13,266 nt of DNA from Paenibacillus sp. (GCA_029239545.1 JARBUQ010000051.1:1-13266); one strand, 5' to 3'; numbered from the stretch's first letter, positions 5,678 to 13,022 are shown. The notes: generated from the letters alone by a model not told the origin. Program-made: numbers and translations.

Positions 5678-7258
5678 CTAATTCGTGCTTTCCTTACCAT
5701 CGACTGACGATAACCATACTACCTCACCCTCAAGCTGACCGTTCACCGGCCACCATTTGAACCCGTCCCGCTTCAGAAGCTCATGTGAGGCTGTTGGGCC
5801 CCATGAGCCTGCCGGATAATGATGCAGCTCACTGCTCTCCGCTTTCCAGGCTTGTTCAATGCGGTCAACGAACTTCCACGCCAGGGCTACCTCGTCCCAA
5901 CGTGTGAAGTAAGTGGAATCCCCTCTGGAAGCATCATACAGAAGGCGTTCGTACGCCTCTGGTGTATTGATGCCCACTTCACAGCTCTGGCAGAAGTCCA
6001 TCGCAATTGGAACAATCCCCCATTGCGACCCCGGACGTTTGGCATTCATCTTCAAGTATACTCCCTCATTAGGGTTCACCCGAAACACGAGCAGATTAGG
6101 CTCGAGCGGAGTCTTCTTCGCGAAATATACATTCTCAGGCATGTTCTTAAACTCAACGACCACTTCGGTAGTCTTCACTGGAAGTCGCTTACCTGTACGG
6201 ATGTAGAAAGGAACTCCAGCCCAACGGAAATTGTCTACAAAAACCTTCGCGGCAAAATAAGTTTCCGTAGAGGAATCCGCCGGGACCGCTTCTTCCGAAC
6301 GATAGGCCGGCAGCGGCTTGCCTTTGTGGGAGCCCGACGCATATTGAGCTCGAACCACATTGGCCTGTACCTCTTCATCCGACGAGTACGTGCGCAGCGA
6401 GCGGAGCACCTTGACCTTCTCATCCCGTATATCCTCCGGATGAAGACGGCTCGGCGGCTCCATGGCCATCATCGTGACCATCTGGAGCATATGGTTCTGC
6501 CCCATATCCCGCAGGGCGCCGGAATGATCATAGTAGCCTCCGCGCTCCTCAACTCCGACTGTTTCACTCAAAGTAATCTGTATATTAGCAATGTACTTGT
6601 TATTCCATAGCGGCTCGAAGAAAGCATTGGAGAAACGCAGCACTTCAATATTTTGCACCATTTCTTTGCCTAGATAGTGATCAATCCGGTACACTTCATC
6701 CTCGCGAAAAACTTGACGAATCTGTTCATTCAACTGCTCGGCAGATGCGAGATCATATCCGAAGGGCTTCTCAATGACTAACCGATTCCAGCCTTTAGAC
6801 TCAAGCAGCCCTCCGGATTTAAGATTAAAGGAGACGTTGCCGAATAACTCTGGTGCCAGAGCGAGGTAGAACAGACGATTACCGCCAACCTTGTACTGTT
6901 CATCCAACTGATCGGCCAGCACTCTCAATTGAACGAAACCATCTACATCATTCGTGTTCAATGACATATAGTGAAAATGATTGGCAAATTGATTCCAGGA
7001 TGTGTCATCCACAGCCGTGTAACGAGCAAATTCCTCAATCGAATTATACAAATCCTGGCGGAATTGTTCATTCGTGCGGCTACGGCGTGCCAGTCCAATA
7101 ACAGCAAAATTCTCCGCAAGCTTCCCTTCCCGGAACATGCTGTACAAGGCGGGAAATAACTTGCGTCTAGCTAAGTCTCCGGTTGCTCCGAAGATGAAAT
7201 ATACGGCGCTGCCAGATGGTGCAGACGCTTGTTGAGGAACATTATTCATAGGATTCAT
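5678..7258 (-). CDS. zwf: Glucose-6-phosphate 1-dehydrogenase
   Basis: This enzyme oxidises glucose 6-phosphate to 6-phosphogluconolactone with NADP+, the first step of the oxidative pentose phosphate pathway in the cytosol. The Rossmann nucleotide motif GATGDLA is at residues 24-30, the EKPFG loop at 163-167, and the active-site signature RIDHYLGK at 191-198 with the catalytic His and the phosphate-binding Lys. The C-terminal domain is complete to HHYPAGSWGP and a tail. At 526 residues it is longer than the usual 490, with extra length at both ends. I chose the second of two adjacent ATGs (7258) because AGGA lies 7 bases upstream; 7261 and 7249 are also possible. No pgl or gnd gene is adjacent, so the gene stands apart from the rest of its pathway here. 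A long open frame on the opposite strand (5819-6610) is a shadow. Confidence 0.97.
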   Translation of the reverse strand: MNPMNNVPQQASAPSGSAVYFIFGATGDLARRKLFPALYSMFREGKLAENFAVIGLARRSRTNEQFRQDLYNSIEEFARYTAVDDTSWNQFANHFHYMSLNTNDVDGFVQLRVLADQLDEQYKVGGNRLFYLALAPELFGNVSFNLKSGGLLESKGWNRLVIEKPFGYDLASAEQLNEQIRQVFREDEVYRIDHYLGKEMVQNIEVLRFSNAFFEPLWNNKYIANIQITLSETVGVEERGGYYDHSGALRDMGQNHMLQMVTMMAMEPPSRLHPEDIRDEKVKVLRSLRTYSSDEEVQANVVRAQYASGSHKGKPLPAYRSEEAVPADSSTETYFAAKVFVDNFRWAGVPFYIRTGKRLPVKTTEVVVEFKNMPENVYFAKKTPLEPNLLVFRVNPNEGVYLKMNAKRPGSQWGIVPIAMDFCQSCEVGINTPEAYERLLYDASRGDSTYFTRWDEVALAWKFVDRIEQAWKAESSELHHYPAGSWGPTASHELLKRDGFKWWPVNGQLEGEVVWLSSVDGKESTN

Positions 7259-7309
7259 CATTCTTTCCTGTTTGAGATAAGGGTGCGCTTTCACATTGTG
7301 AAGCTATGT

Positions 7310-7339
7310 ACTGTAGTTTAGCATATCCCAAGAGGACAA
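7310..7339 (-). promoter_or_regulatory. Candidate sigma-A promoter of zwf
   Basis: On the minus strand TTGTCC (7339-7334), 18 bases, TACAGT (7315-7310). Each box matches 4/6. The position gives a leader of about 45 bases. It is a weak candidate. Confidence 0.35.
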
Positions 7340-7392
7340 TCCATTATTTAAAGGCCAGCTCACGCAATGTACGGAAACCGGCACTTTCTTCC

Positions 7393-7833
7393 TTATAACC
7401 GCTTCTCCATAGAAAGGCATTGAAATGCGTCGATATACTCCTGAACGATATACCCCTTACTAAGATAAAACTGTTGGGCGCTTCGATTGGACTGATCGAC
7501 ATACAGGATCACCTTATCACAGCCCTGGGCTACCCCGTAGCGCTCTGCCAGCTTCATAAGCTTAGAGCCGTGTCCTCTGCCCTGTGACTTTCGGTCGACC
7601 GCAATCATATCGATGTTGAGCGTCTTGCCACGAATCAGACAGCTCACAAAACCAATCAGCCGCATGCCTGCACCTAGCAATACATAGGTCGTATTCCCTG
7701 ACAACCGCTTCGCTAGAATATCGCGATTCAACACGACATCAGGCATCGTACGTTTCGTATGAGGCAACAGCTCGCTGCGAATAAGAGCCACCAAGACCCG
7801 ATCATCCCGTTCTGCTATCCGTCTTCGGATCAT
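7393..7833 (-). CDS. GNAT-family N-acetyltransferase
   Basis: The 146-residue protein has the GNAT fold: an N-terminal strand and helix (MIRRRIAERDDRVLVALI), then the core strands, then motif A with the acetyl-CoA pyrophosphate loop RKSQGRGHGSKLMKLAE (Q/R-x-x-G-x-G/A). Motif B ends in DQSNRSAQQFYLSKGY, typical of RimI-like enzymes. It transfers an acetyl group from acetyl-CoA to an amine; the substrate cannot be told. Three starts are possible: GTG 7863, ATG 7842 and ATG 7833. I favour 7833 because family members usually begin M-I-R just there, AGGGG is 9 bases upstream, and the candidate promoter overlaps the GTG. The gene stands alone, between the small membrane protein terminator and zwf. 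Confidence 0.88.
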   Translation of the reverse strand: MIRRRIAERDDRVLVALIRSELLPHTKRTMPDVVLNRDILAKRLSGNTTYVLLGAGMRLIGFVSCLIRGKTLNIDMIAVDRKSQGRGHGSKLMKLAERYGVAQGCDKVILYVDQSNRSAQQFYLSKGYIVQEYIDAFQCLSMEKRL

Positions 7834-7863
7834 CCGCTTCATCCCCTGACCTTGTATGCGCAC

Positions 7864-7892
7864 ATTGTTATCCTATGCGAATATGTTTTCAA
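7864..7892 (-). promoter_or_regulatory. Candidate sigma-A promoter of the GNAT gene
   Basis: On the minus strand TTGAAA (7892-7887, 5/6), 17 bases, AACAAT (7869-7864, 4/6). Transcription would begin near 7857, downstream of the GTG at 7863, which supports a start at 7842 or 7833. Confidence 0.35.
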
Positions 7893-7910
7893 TGGATTGG
7901 GATTGTAATT

Positions 7911-7940
7911 GCAAAACAAAAAAACGGCAATCTGCCGTTT
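7911..7940 (-). terminator. Terminator after the 29-codon membrane protein gene
   Basis: AAACGGCA (7922-7929) and TGCCGTTT (7933-7940) are an 8-bp perfect stem with a 3-base loop. On the minus strand it runs into TTTTTTTG and then TTTTG. It lies 56 bases after the small ORF stop. No other terminator is seen after liaR, so it may also end the liaFSR transcript. Confidence 0.85.
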
Positions 7941-7995
7941 CCCTCGTAAACCGTTCTATCCTGCCGAATGTTGTCCATTCCTATCGAAAATTCTG

Positions 7996-8085
7996 CTACT
8001 TGTGCCATTTCTTACTCATCGCCCAAGTGAAAACAACTGTCAATACGATAAATACAATAAGAATAATTACCTGCATACCGCTCAT
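7996..8085 (-). CDS. 29-residue single-pass membrane protein
   Basis: ATG at 8085 to TAG at 7996 gives 29 codons. The product has a short polar start (MSGMQ), then about 18 hydrophobic residues (VIILIVFIVLTVVFTWAM), then the basic tail SKKWHK. That is a typical small membrane protein with the C-terminus likely inside by the positive-inside rule. A consensus promoter lies about 80 bases upstream and a strong terminator 56 bases downstream, so the unit is complete. AAAGGAG is 12 bases upstream, a little far, with GAGTGA closer. A GTG at 8092 in another frame has better spacing but encodes an unstructured 26-residue peptide. No homologue is recognised. It follows liaR on the same strand, so a link to envelope stress is possible but inferred from position only. 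Confidence 0.6.
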   Translation of the reverse strand: MSGMQVIILIVFIVLTVVFTWAMSKKWHK

Positions 8086-8166
8086 TCGTCACTCGTTCTC
8101 CTTTGATCCCCGTTACCCTGATGCCAGGATTACATACATGATCACGCTTGCCCGCTATATGCTCCT

Positions 8167-8195
8167 ATTGTAATGCCTGAGTCACGGTTAGTCAA
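8167..8195 (-). promoter_or_regulatory. Strong sigma-A promoter of the small membrane protein gene
   Basis: On the minus strand TTGACT (8195-8190), exactly 17 bases, TACAAT (8172-8167). Both boxes match 5/6. It starts about 25 bases after the liaR stop. The best minus-strand ORF it can serve before the terminator at 7911-7940 is the 29-codon one. Confidence 0.75.
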
Positions 8196-8221
8196 AGCTA
8201 AGCAGGGACTTCAATGCAGCA

Positions 8222-8866
8222 TTACTCCGCTAATCCGTTCTTGAAGGCATAAATCGCCGCTTGGGTCCGATCCTCCACTCCAAGTTTAGCAAGAATGTTC
8301 GTAACGTGGAATTTCACCGTCTTCACACCAATGAACAGATCATCCGCTACCTCCTGATTGGACTTGCCCTTAGCGATCAGCCGGAGAACCTCCATCTCCC
8401 GCTCTGTGAGATCTTCGTGAGGCGCAGCCTCCTGCTTCGGTTGGCGGAAGCGGTTCATCATCTTGGCGGCCACCTGCGACTCCAGAATAGACTGTCCTCT
8501 GGCTGCAGCACGAATCGCCTGTGCAATCTCAGACGCCCGTGAGGTCTTCAACAAATAACTGAAAGCCCCTGCTTCAATAACAGGATACATCTTCTCATCA
8601 TCGAGATAACTCGTCAGTACAATGACCTTGCAATCCGGATACAGCTGCAGCAGCTTCCTTGTCGTCTCAATGCCGTCCATCCCATCCATAACAAGATCCA
8701 TCAACACCACATCGGGTTTATACTCCTGAGCAAGCCGAATCCCATCATGCCCATTGCTCGCTTCCCCTACAACCTCTATTTGATCTTCTGTCCCCAGAAC
8801 AGCCGCCAGTCCAATTCGGACCATCTCGTGATCGTCTACCAGCAGAACTTTTATCGTATCGTCCAT
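8222..8866 (-). CDS. liaR: Response regulator LiaR (VraR-like, NarL family)
   Basis: This is the transcription factor of the LiaFSR envelope-stress system; phosphorylation by LiaS is known to activate lia-type operons. The 214 residues comprise a receiver domain (acidic D11-D12, phospho-acceptor D57 in VLMDLVMDGMDG, T85, K107) and a LuxR-type helix-turn-helix from about 148 (LTEREMEVLRLIAKGKSNQEVADDLF, then VKTVKFHVTNILAKL). Length and the receiver motif VDDHEMVRIGL match LiaR/VraR. The ATG is 3 bases after the liaS stop, with GGAAGG inside the end of liaS, so the two are translationally linked. No terminator lies directly after it; transcription probably reaches the hairpin at 7911-7940. Confidence 0.95.
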   Translation of the reverse strand: MDDTIKVLLVDDHEMVRIGLAAVLGTEDQIEVVGEASNGHDGIRLAQEYKPDVVLMDLVMDGMDGIETTRKLLQLYPDCKVIVLTSYLDDEKMYPVIEAGAFSYLLKTSRASEIAQAIRAAARGQSILESQVAAKMMNRFRQPKQEAAPHEDLTEREMEVLRLIAKGKSNQEVADDLFIGVKTVKFHVTNILAKLGVEDRTQAAIYAFKNGLAE

Positions 8867-8869
8867 CGC

Positions 8870-9922
8870 TTAACCTTCCCCTTCCTCTTCAACCATTAAT
8901 ATAGGAACACGTATTTCGATCCGGGTACCTTTACCTGGTGCTGTGATGAAATTAATCATACCGCCGATTTCATTCACCCGCTCCTTCATCGATTGGATGC
9001 CATAAGAGGTCAGCTTGCTCTCATCCAGCTTGAATCCGACACCATTATCTTTGATGGAGAGGCGTACATTGTCATTAGGTTTGTTCAGCTTCAGCTCCAT
9101 CATAGTTGCCTTGGAATGTCTTAACGTATTAGACAAAGCTTCCTGAACGATACGGAACAGATGGTCCTCGATTCCTTTGGGCAAGCGGATCTGCTCGTCC
9201 ATATCCCAGGATATATCGATCGGCACCTTGGCCTGCAGCTCTTGCAGCAGGTCCATCAGGCCCTGCGATAATCGTTTGCCTTCCAGATGCACCGGACGCA
9301 GGTGAAGCAGCAAGGCGCGCATCTCCGACTGGGCAACGGAGGACATCTCCTCGATCAGCGCAATTTGTCTTCGCGCCTTCTCGAAATCCTTCTCCAGCGT
9401 ACGTCCGACCGCCGTTGCCGTCATCGAGATGGCGAACAGCTGCTGGCTCACCGCATCATGCAGCTCGCGCGCCAGTCGCTGACGCTCCTCGACGATGGCA
9501 GACAGGCGAGCCTTCTCGGCCAGCTCTGCATTGTTCGTGGACAGCCTCTGCAAGGAAGAGACCTGCTCCTCCCATTTGGTACTGATTCGACCAAGCTGGT
9601 ACCCCAGACGACCTATCTCGTCATCGCCAAGCAGCGGAATTTGGCGGCTTAGATTCCCCTTCTCCAGATGCAGCATGGAGTCGCCAAGCAGCTCAAGCCT
9701 TCGCTTCATCCGACTGCTGGACCAGAAGCCATAAACGCCTCCAATGACAACCACTACTCCAATCAGCATCAGACTGAATTGAAGCCCTTCCCACCAAGAA
9801 GGAAAAGGACGAATGTAATCGTAATAATACAGCGGGTAGACGACCGTACCAAACATCGCAAGACTGAGAAGAATGGATTCGCCCATACTGCGCCATATCA
9901 TATTGGTCAGTTTTTTTTCCAA
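8870..9922 (-). CDS. liaS: Sensor histidine kinase LiaS
   Basis: This is a membrane-bound kinase of the HisKA_3 family that phosphorylates LiaR under cell-wall stress. Two transmembrane segments lie at about 16-33 and 48-67 (numbering from the TTG start) with a short outside loop, the intramembrane-sensing layout. A HAMP segment (SRQIPLLGDDEIGRLG) follows, then the phospho-acceptor H155 in ERQRLARELHDAVSQQLFAI. The HATPase_c domain has QEALSNTLRHSKA, DNGVGF and GKGT. I propose a TTG start at 9922. The ATG at 9937 abuts the liaF stop with no ribosome site, while GGAGG at 9931-9935 is 8 bases from the TTG, and the resulting M-EKKL-x-x-x-x-WR beginning fits B. subtilis LiaS (MRKKML...QWR). Either start leaves all domains intact. 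Confidence 0.94.
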   Translation of the reverse strand: MEKKLTNMIWRSMGESILLSLAMFGTVVYPLYYYDYIRPFPSWWEGLQFSLMLIGVVVVIGGVYGFWSSSRMKRRLELLGDSMLHLEKGNLSRQIPLLGDDEIGRLGYQLGRISTKWEEQVSSLQRLSTNNAELAEKARLSAIVEERQRLARELHDAVSQQLFAISMTATAVGRTLEKDFEKARRQIALIEEMSSVAQSEMRALLLHLRPVHLEGKRLSQGLMDLLQELQAKVPIDISWDMDEQIRLPKGIEDHLFRIVQEALSNTLRHSKATMMELKLNKPNDNVRLSIKDNGVGFKLDESKLTSYGIQSMKERVNEIGGMINFITAPGKGTRIEIRVPILMVEEEGEG

Positions 9923-9937
9923 AGGACGATCCTCCAT

Positions 9938-10585
9938 CTACACGATTTTTATATCAATATCCCCTACGAGGTAGGAAACAATTAATTTCACTTTTTGGTC
10001 GCTCGTCTCGTAATTCGGAGATTGCCAGAGAATCTTGTTCAGAACGCCGGTATCCTTCTCGCGAGCCACATCGATTTGTCCGATAATAACGGATGCCGTG
10101 ACACTTATACCAAGATCCTCTGGTACAATAATGTCTACATCCCCTAAAACTCCTTGCAGCACAAGCGTAGTTTCTTGCTGCTCCGGCAGGGCCAGCGACA
10201 AGTCAATATAGATTTCTCCGATCAGGTTCCACATGCTGGAATTTTTAAGAACCCATGATTCCTTATCCCACTTGATGCTCTCTATGAAGCTGTGCTTCTG
10301 GAAATGCCCCTCTCCTCGATGTGCACGCTTGGAATTCATATAGAACAAACCAAGTGAGATCAGTACGATCGATAAGATGAAGGTGAAATGATTGCTGAAA
10401 AAAATGACGACCCCAATACCTAGAATCAGGTAACCCGACTTATCCGGGGCTGTTCGTATCTTATACAAGCCCAAAAACACAAACACAAGGGCGGCAGTGG
10501 TAAAAAAGCTAACATAATGATCAATCAGTATAAACAACCCGGCTGCTATAAGCACCAAGGCCGTATTCCGATTACGTTGATCCAT
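9938..10585 (-). CDS. liaF: LiaF, membrane inhibitor of the LiaRS system
   Basis: LiaF is known to hold LiaS inactive until the envelope is disturbed. In 215 residues there are four hydrophobic segments in the first 85 residues (about 8-23, 26-42, 50-66, 67-83). A cytoplasmic, beta-rich C-terminal domain follows (LaaF/DUF2154-like: IGEIYIDLSLALPEQQ, LQGVLGDVDIIVPEDLG, VSYLVGDIDIKI). Repeated G-D/E-x-x-I/D strands suggest a right-handed beta-helix. The start is secure: AAGGAGG is 7 bases upstream of the ATG. The stop touches the ATG at 9937, and liaS follows at once. A 176-base gap with a hairpin separates liaF from the PspA gene, so liaFSR may have its own basal promoter; I see no convincing boxes there. 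Confidence 0.92.
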   Translation of the reverse strand: MDQRNRNTALVLIAAGLFILIDHYVSFFTTAALVFVFLGLYKIRTAPDKSGYLILGIGVVIFFSNHFTFILSIVLISLGLFYMNSKRAHRGEGHFQKHSFIESIKWDKESWVLKNSSMWNLIGEIYIDLSLALPEQQETTLVLQGVLGDVDIIVPEDLGISVTASVIIGQIDVAREKDTGVLNKILWQSPNYETSDQKVKLIVSYLVGDIDIKIV

Positions 10586-10670
10586 TGCCGCACCTCCTTA
10601 AACTTTTACGAAGAAAAGCACTTCATAAGCATAATCCAACTTTTCTGATGAAACCCCTGATATGAAGAAG

Positions 10671-10704
10671 AGCCATAGGGGCGACTAGCGGCCGTCCTAT
10701 GGCT
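10671..10704 (-). terminator. Hairpin between the psp genes and liaFSR
   Basis: AGCCATAGG (10671-10679) and CCTATGGCT (10696-10704) are a 9-bp perfect stem with a 16-base GC-rich loop that can pair further. The minus-strand tail is CTTCTTC, poorer in T than a classic terminator. It lies about 57 bases after the PspA stop. A partial terminator or mRNA stabiliser that sets the effector-to-regulator ratio would fit, as would a full terminator. Confidence 0.6.
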
Positions 10705-10761
10705 TGGCTTCCAATAGAATATCACAGTTATATGGCAGCTACCAATATTTTTGTTTGAAGC

Positions 10762-11496
10762 CTATTCTGCGACAGCTACGCTTGCAGGTTCACTGGCTTG
10801 TACCGGAGCCGGAGCTGGGGTACCTACCGATAATTTGGCCTTCAATTGCTGTAATTGCTGATCCACCTTCTCTTGCTTGACCAGGTCCAAGGTTGGAGCG
10901 GATTGGAAGGAGGATGCAGGAACGAATGGCTTGCGAGAGATCTCTGCTTCCACTTCAAGCTGCATAATCTTCTCTTCCATGCGGTGGAAGCCGCGGGATG
11001 CGCTGCCGCTCTCGATCGTGTTCGAGTAGCTGACTTGTGCCATTTGCTTTTTGGCCTGAGCCAATTGAGCTCGAGTCACGAGTTCATTGCGCTTGTTGCG
11101 CATTTTGTAGAACTCATCCTTCATCTCATGCAGCTGCTGCAGCAGTTCTTCGGCTTGTGCTTTTGACTGAGTATGCATCTCGCTGTATTCTACAATCTTT
11201 TGATCATAATACAATTTCTCTTCCAAAGCCTGACGAGCACTGGCCTCCTGGCCATTCTTCAATGCGTCTCCTGCTCTTGCCTCACGATCCGCGCTAAGTC
11301 GGAACGATTCGTTCAGACGTTCTTGAAGCTTGCGCTCATTCGCGATTTGACGGGCAACCGTCACCTCAGCCGAAGCGATTTCTTCCTCCATATCCCGAAT
11401 GTACTGGTTCAACATCATGATCGGGTCCTCTACCTTATCCAGCAACTCATTTACCGACGCCTTCGTCATATCTTTAATCCGTTTAAATACTCCCAT
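10762..11496 (-). CDS. PspA/IM30-family protein (LiaH-like), paralogue 1
   Basis: This is a peripheral inner-membrane protein of the ESCRT-III-like PspA/Vipp1/LiaH family, which forms large oligomers and protects the membrane under stress. The 244 residues start with the amphipathic helix [21 protein letters not shown], followed by the family core [19 protein letters not shown] long coiled-coil hairpin runs to about 190 ([10 protein letters not shown] is the usual C-terminal helix). The tail after 220 is rich in Pro, Ala and Val ([19 protein letters not shown]) and is not typical of LiaH. Its ATG is 3 bases after the PspC-domain gene stop, with GGGAG inside that gene, so the two are coupled. 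It is the last gene before the hairpin and liaF. Confidence 0.93.
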   Translation of the reverse strand: MGVFKRIKDMTKASVNELLDKVEDPIMMLNQYIRDMEEEIASAEVTVARQIANERKLQERLNESFRLSADREARAGDALKNGQEASARQALEEKLYYDQKIVEYSEMHTQSKAQAEELLQQLHEMKDEFYKMRNKRNELVTRAQLAQAKKQMAQVSYSNTIESGSASRGFHRMEEKIMQLEVEAEISRKPFVPASSFQSAPTLDLVKQEKVDQQLQQLKAKLSVGTPAPAPVQASEPASVAVAE

Positions 11497-11499
11497 TGT

Positions 11500-11976
11500 T
11501 TACACTTCTCCCTTCTCATAGTTAGACAGTTTAGTTTTCAGATCCTGAATCTCTTTCCACATTGCTTTCTTCTCAATATCCTGCATCATCTCATCCAGAT
11601 GGGATGCTTCAGGTGCCGATGCCTGGGGAACACGGTTCCGGCTTGTCGAGCAGCTGCTGCTCTTCATCCCATTATGGTAAGGCGCTCCTTGAGGATAACC
11701 AGCCATGTCATGGGACATTGGAGCTCCTGCTCCCATTCCGCCATACACGTTCCAGCCGCTTATTGGCGGGGCGTTATAGGCAGGTTCCTTGGGGATCATC
11801 AGAGCGGCGATGAAGTAAATCGGAATCATAACACCGCCGGTAAAAAAGATCGTTACAACTACAATCAGTCTGAGCAAGGTGGAGTCGACGCCTAGTGTGT
11901 CCGACAACCCCCCGCATAAGCCGAATAGCTTCTTGTCGCTCCGGGAACGATACAATTTACCGGTCATTACAGCCAT
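11500..11976 (-). CDS. PspC-domain membrane protein with C-terminal coiled coil
   Basis: PspC proteins are inner-membrane partners of PspA. Residues 5-61 are the PspC domain: KLYRSRSDKKLFGLCGGLSDTLGVD, then a transmembrane segment (LIVVVTIFFTGGVMIPIYFIAALMIP in two short stretches). A flexible Gly/Pro/Met/Ser-rich stretch (about 65-120) with C-S-S-S-C-S-type spacing comes next, then a charged coiled coil (about 126-155, LDEMMQDIEKKAMWKEIQDL) that could bind PspA. Either ATG 11976 (GGAG 8 bases upstream) or ATG 11967 (overlapping the previous stop as TAATG) may be used; I list the longer. It sits between two PspA paralogues, overlapping one and 3 bases from the other. Confidence 0.9.
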   Translation of the reverse strand: MAVMTGKLYRSRSDKKLFGLCGGLSDTLGVDSTLLRLIVVVTIFFTGGVMIPIYFIAALMIPKEPAYNAPPISGWNVYGGMGAGAPMSHDMAGYPQGAPYHNGMKSSSCSTSRNRVPQASAPEASHLDEMMQDIEKKAMWKEIQDLKTKLSNYEKGEV

Positions 11977-12638
11977 CCTTCCTTCTCCAGCTTTTTCCGA
12001 AGGTTCTGCATCTCACGCTCAAGCACCTGCTGAACTGCAGCTCCAGCCTGGGTTAATTCCTGCCCGACCCGTCGGACATCCCGCAGTGATTTGGCTTCAT
12101 ATTCCATATCCGAGATGCGTTCCTCCAAGCGGGAAAAGGCTCTGCTTCCTGCGCCTTCGCTCATTCCACTCATTCTTGCATTCATCTGCTGCTGCAGCTT
12201 GACCGACTGCAAGCGAGCCATATAGTAATGTCTCTTGCTAAGCACTTCATCAAAATCACGCTTCAGCTCATCCAATCTATCTTGCAGCTCCACTATAGAA
12301 AGCTTGCTCTGCTCATAAAGGGCAGCATATCGCTCATAGACTTCCTCATGTTGAAGCTTCTCTTGAAGCGCCATCTTCGCAACCTGCTCTTCACCGGCTT
12401 TCAAAGCCAGCATCGCTTGCTGCTCCCGCTTGTCCTTCATCTGCTCGGCTGTCATCACTTGCTGACGAATCGTCTGAGCATGCACCAGCATTTGTTGATA
12501 CAGCTTCTCGGATTCTTGAATTTGCTGCTTCTGGGCGGTTAAGTATTGATCTATTAAACGTACCGGATCTTCCGCATGCTCCAGTTTTTCGTTAAGTGTT
12601 GCAACCGTTATGTCTCTCACCCGCTTCATCAGGCTCAT
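11967..12638 (-). CDS. PspA/IM30-family protein, paralogue 2
   Basis: This second PspA-family protein (223 residues, the usual length) starts with the amphipathic helix MSLMKRVRDITVATLNEKLE. The core AEDPVRLIDQYL, a long coiled coil rich in Gln and Glu, and the SRAFSRLEERISDMEYEA helix follow. It ends LRKKLEKEGWL without the Pro/Ala tail of its neighbour. The two paralogues are only moderately alike, so this is not a recent duplication and they may form mixed oligomers. The ATG has AGGAGG 7 bases upstream. It lies 43 bases after the LiaI-like gene and overlaps the PspC gene by 1 or 10 bases, depending on that gene's start. Confidence 0.92.
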   Translation of the reverse strand: MSLMKRVRDITVATLNEKLEHAEDPVRLIDQYLTAQKQQIQESEKLYQQMLVHAQTIRQQVMTAEQMKDKREQQAMLALKAGEEQVAKMALQEKLQHEEVYERYAALYEQSKLSIVELQDRLDELKRDFDEVLSKRHYYMARLQSVKLQQQMNARMSGMSEGAGSRAFSRLEERISDMEYEAKSLRDVRRVGQELTQAGAAVQQVLEREMQNLRKKLEKEGWL

Positions 12639-12681
12639 CCTTCTACCTCCTCTTTAGGTTTGTTTGGAAATGGGATTGTTC

Positions 12682-12981
12682 TTAATTTGTATTTGGGCTT
12701 CTCTTCAATAATGTAAAGCCGTACCCGATCAGCCCAGCTGCTATAAGAATTGCGAACAACCCTGAGAATTTGCCAAGAAGCGCTAACAACCCAATGACCA
12801 GAACCGCCCATCCAAAAAACTTACTGCCATTCCGGATGCCGATGTAACCGAGGCCGATCATGGCTAGTGGGAACAAGTATCCCATCAGATGCCCCAGACC
12901 AAATCCTAGCTTGCCAATAAGAATTAACCCGCCGCATGCGATAAGGAAAAGTGCCCACCCTGTATTCCGATTGATTTTCAT
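12682..12981 (-). CDS. LiaI-like small membrane protein
   Basis: The 99-residue, very hydrophobic protein starts MKINRNTGWALFLIACGG, close to B. subtilis LiaI (MKINKKTIGG...). Four hydrophobic segments lie at about 8-22, 27-45, 55-68 and 70-88, and the tail is short and basic (LLKRSPNTN). LiaI is the membrane anchor that recruits LiaH/PspA; a PspA gene follows directly. It lacks the acidic C-terminal tail of B. subtilis LiaI (126 residues). I chose the ATG at 12981 since GGTGA lies 5 bases upstream and MKIN matches; a GTG at 12990 overlaps that site. It is probably the first gene of the operon. The alternative is a generic DUF5668/LiaF-N-like membrane protein. Confidence 0.8.
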   Translation of the reverse strand: MKINRNTGWALFLIACGGLILIGKLGFGLGHLMGYLFPLAMIGLGYIGIRNGSKFFGWAVLVIGLLALLGKFSGLFAILIAAGLIGYGFTLLKRSPNTN

Positions 12982-13022
12982 CGTATTCACCGCCTTTCTT
13001 TGTGCGTTTCGTTCATGTCTTT

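Noticed and set aside
5819..6610. 263-codon plus-strand frame opposite zwf
   Set aside because: It lies wholly inside the secure zwf gene on the other strand, has no ribosome site and no family resemblance.
7348..7391. Terminator after the GNAT gene
   Set aside because: AAAGTGCCGG can pair with CTGGCCTTT with a bulge, but the 19-base loop and lack of a T tract make it weak.
7907..7920. Fifth copy of the TTARTTGC palindrome (TAATTGCAAAAC)
   Set aside because: Only the left arm is present; the right arm is missing and the bases belong to the terminator tail.
8024..8092. 26-codon frame starting at GTG 8092
   Set aside because: It overlaps the 29-codon membrane protein in another frame. Spacing to AAAGGAG is better, but the product has no protein-like pattern.
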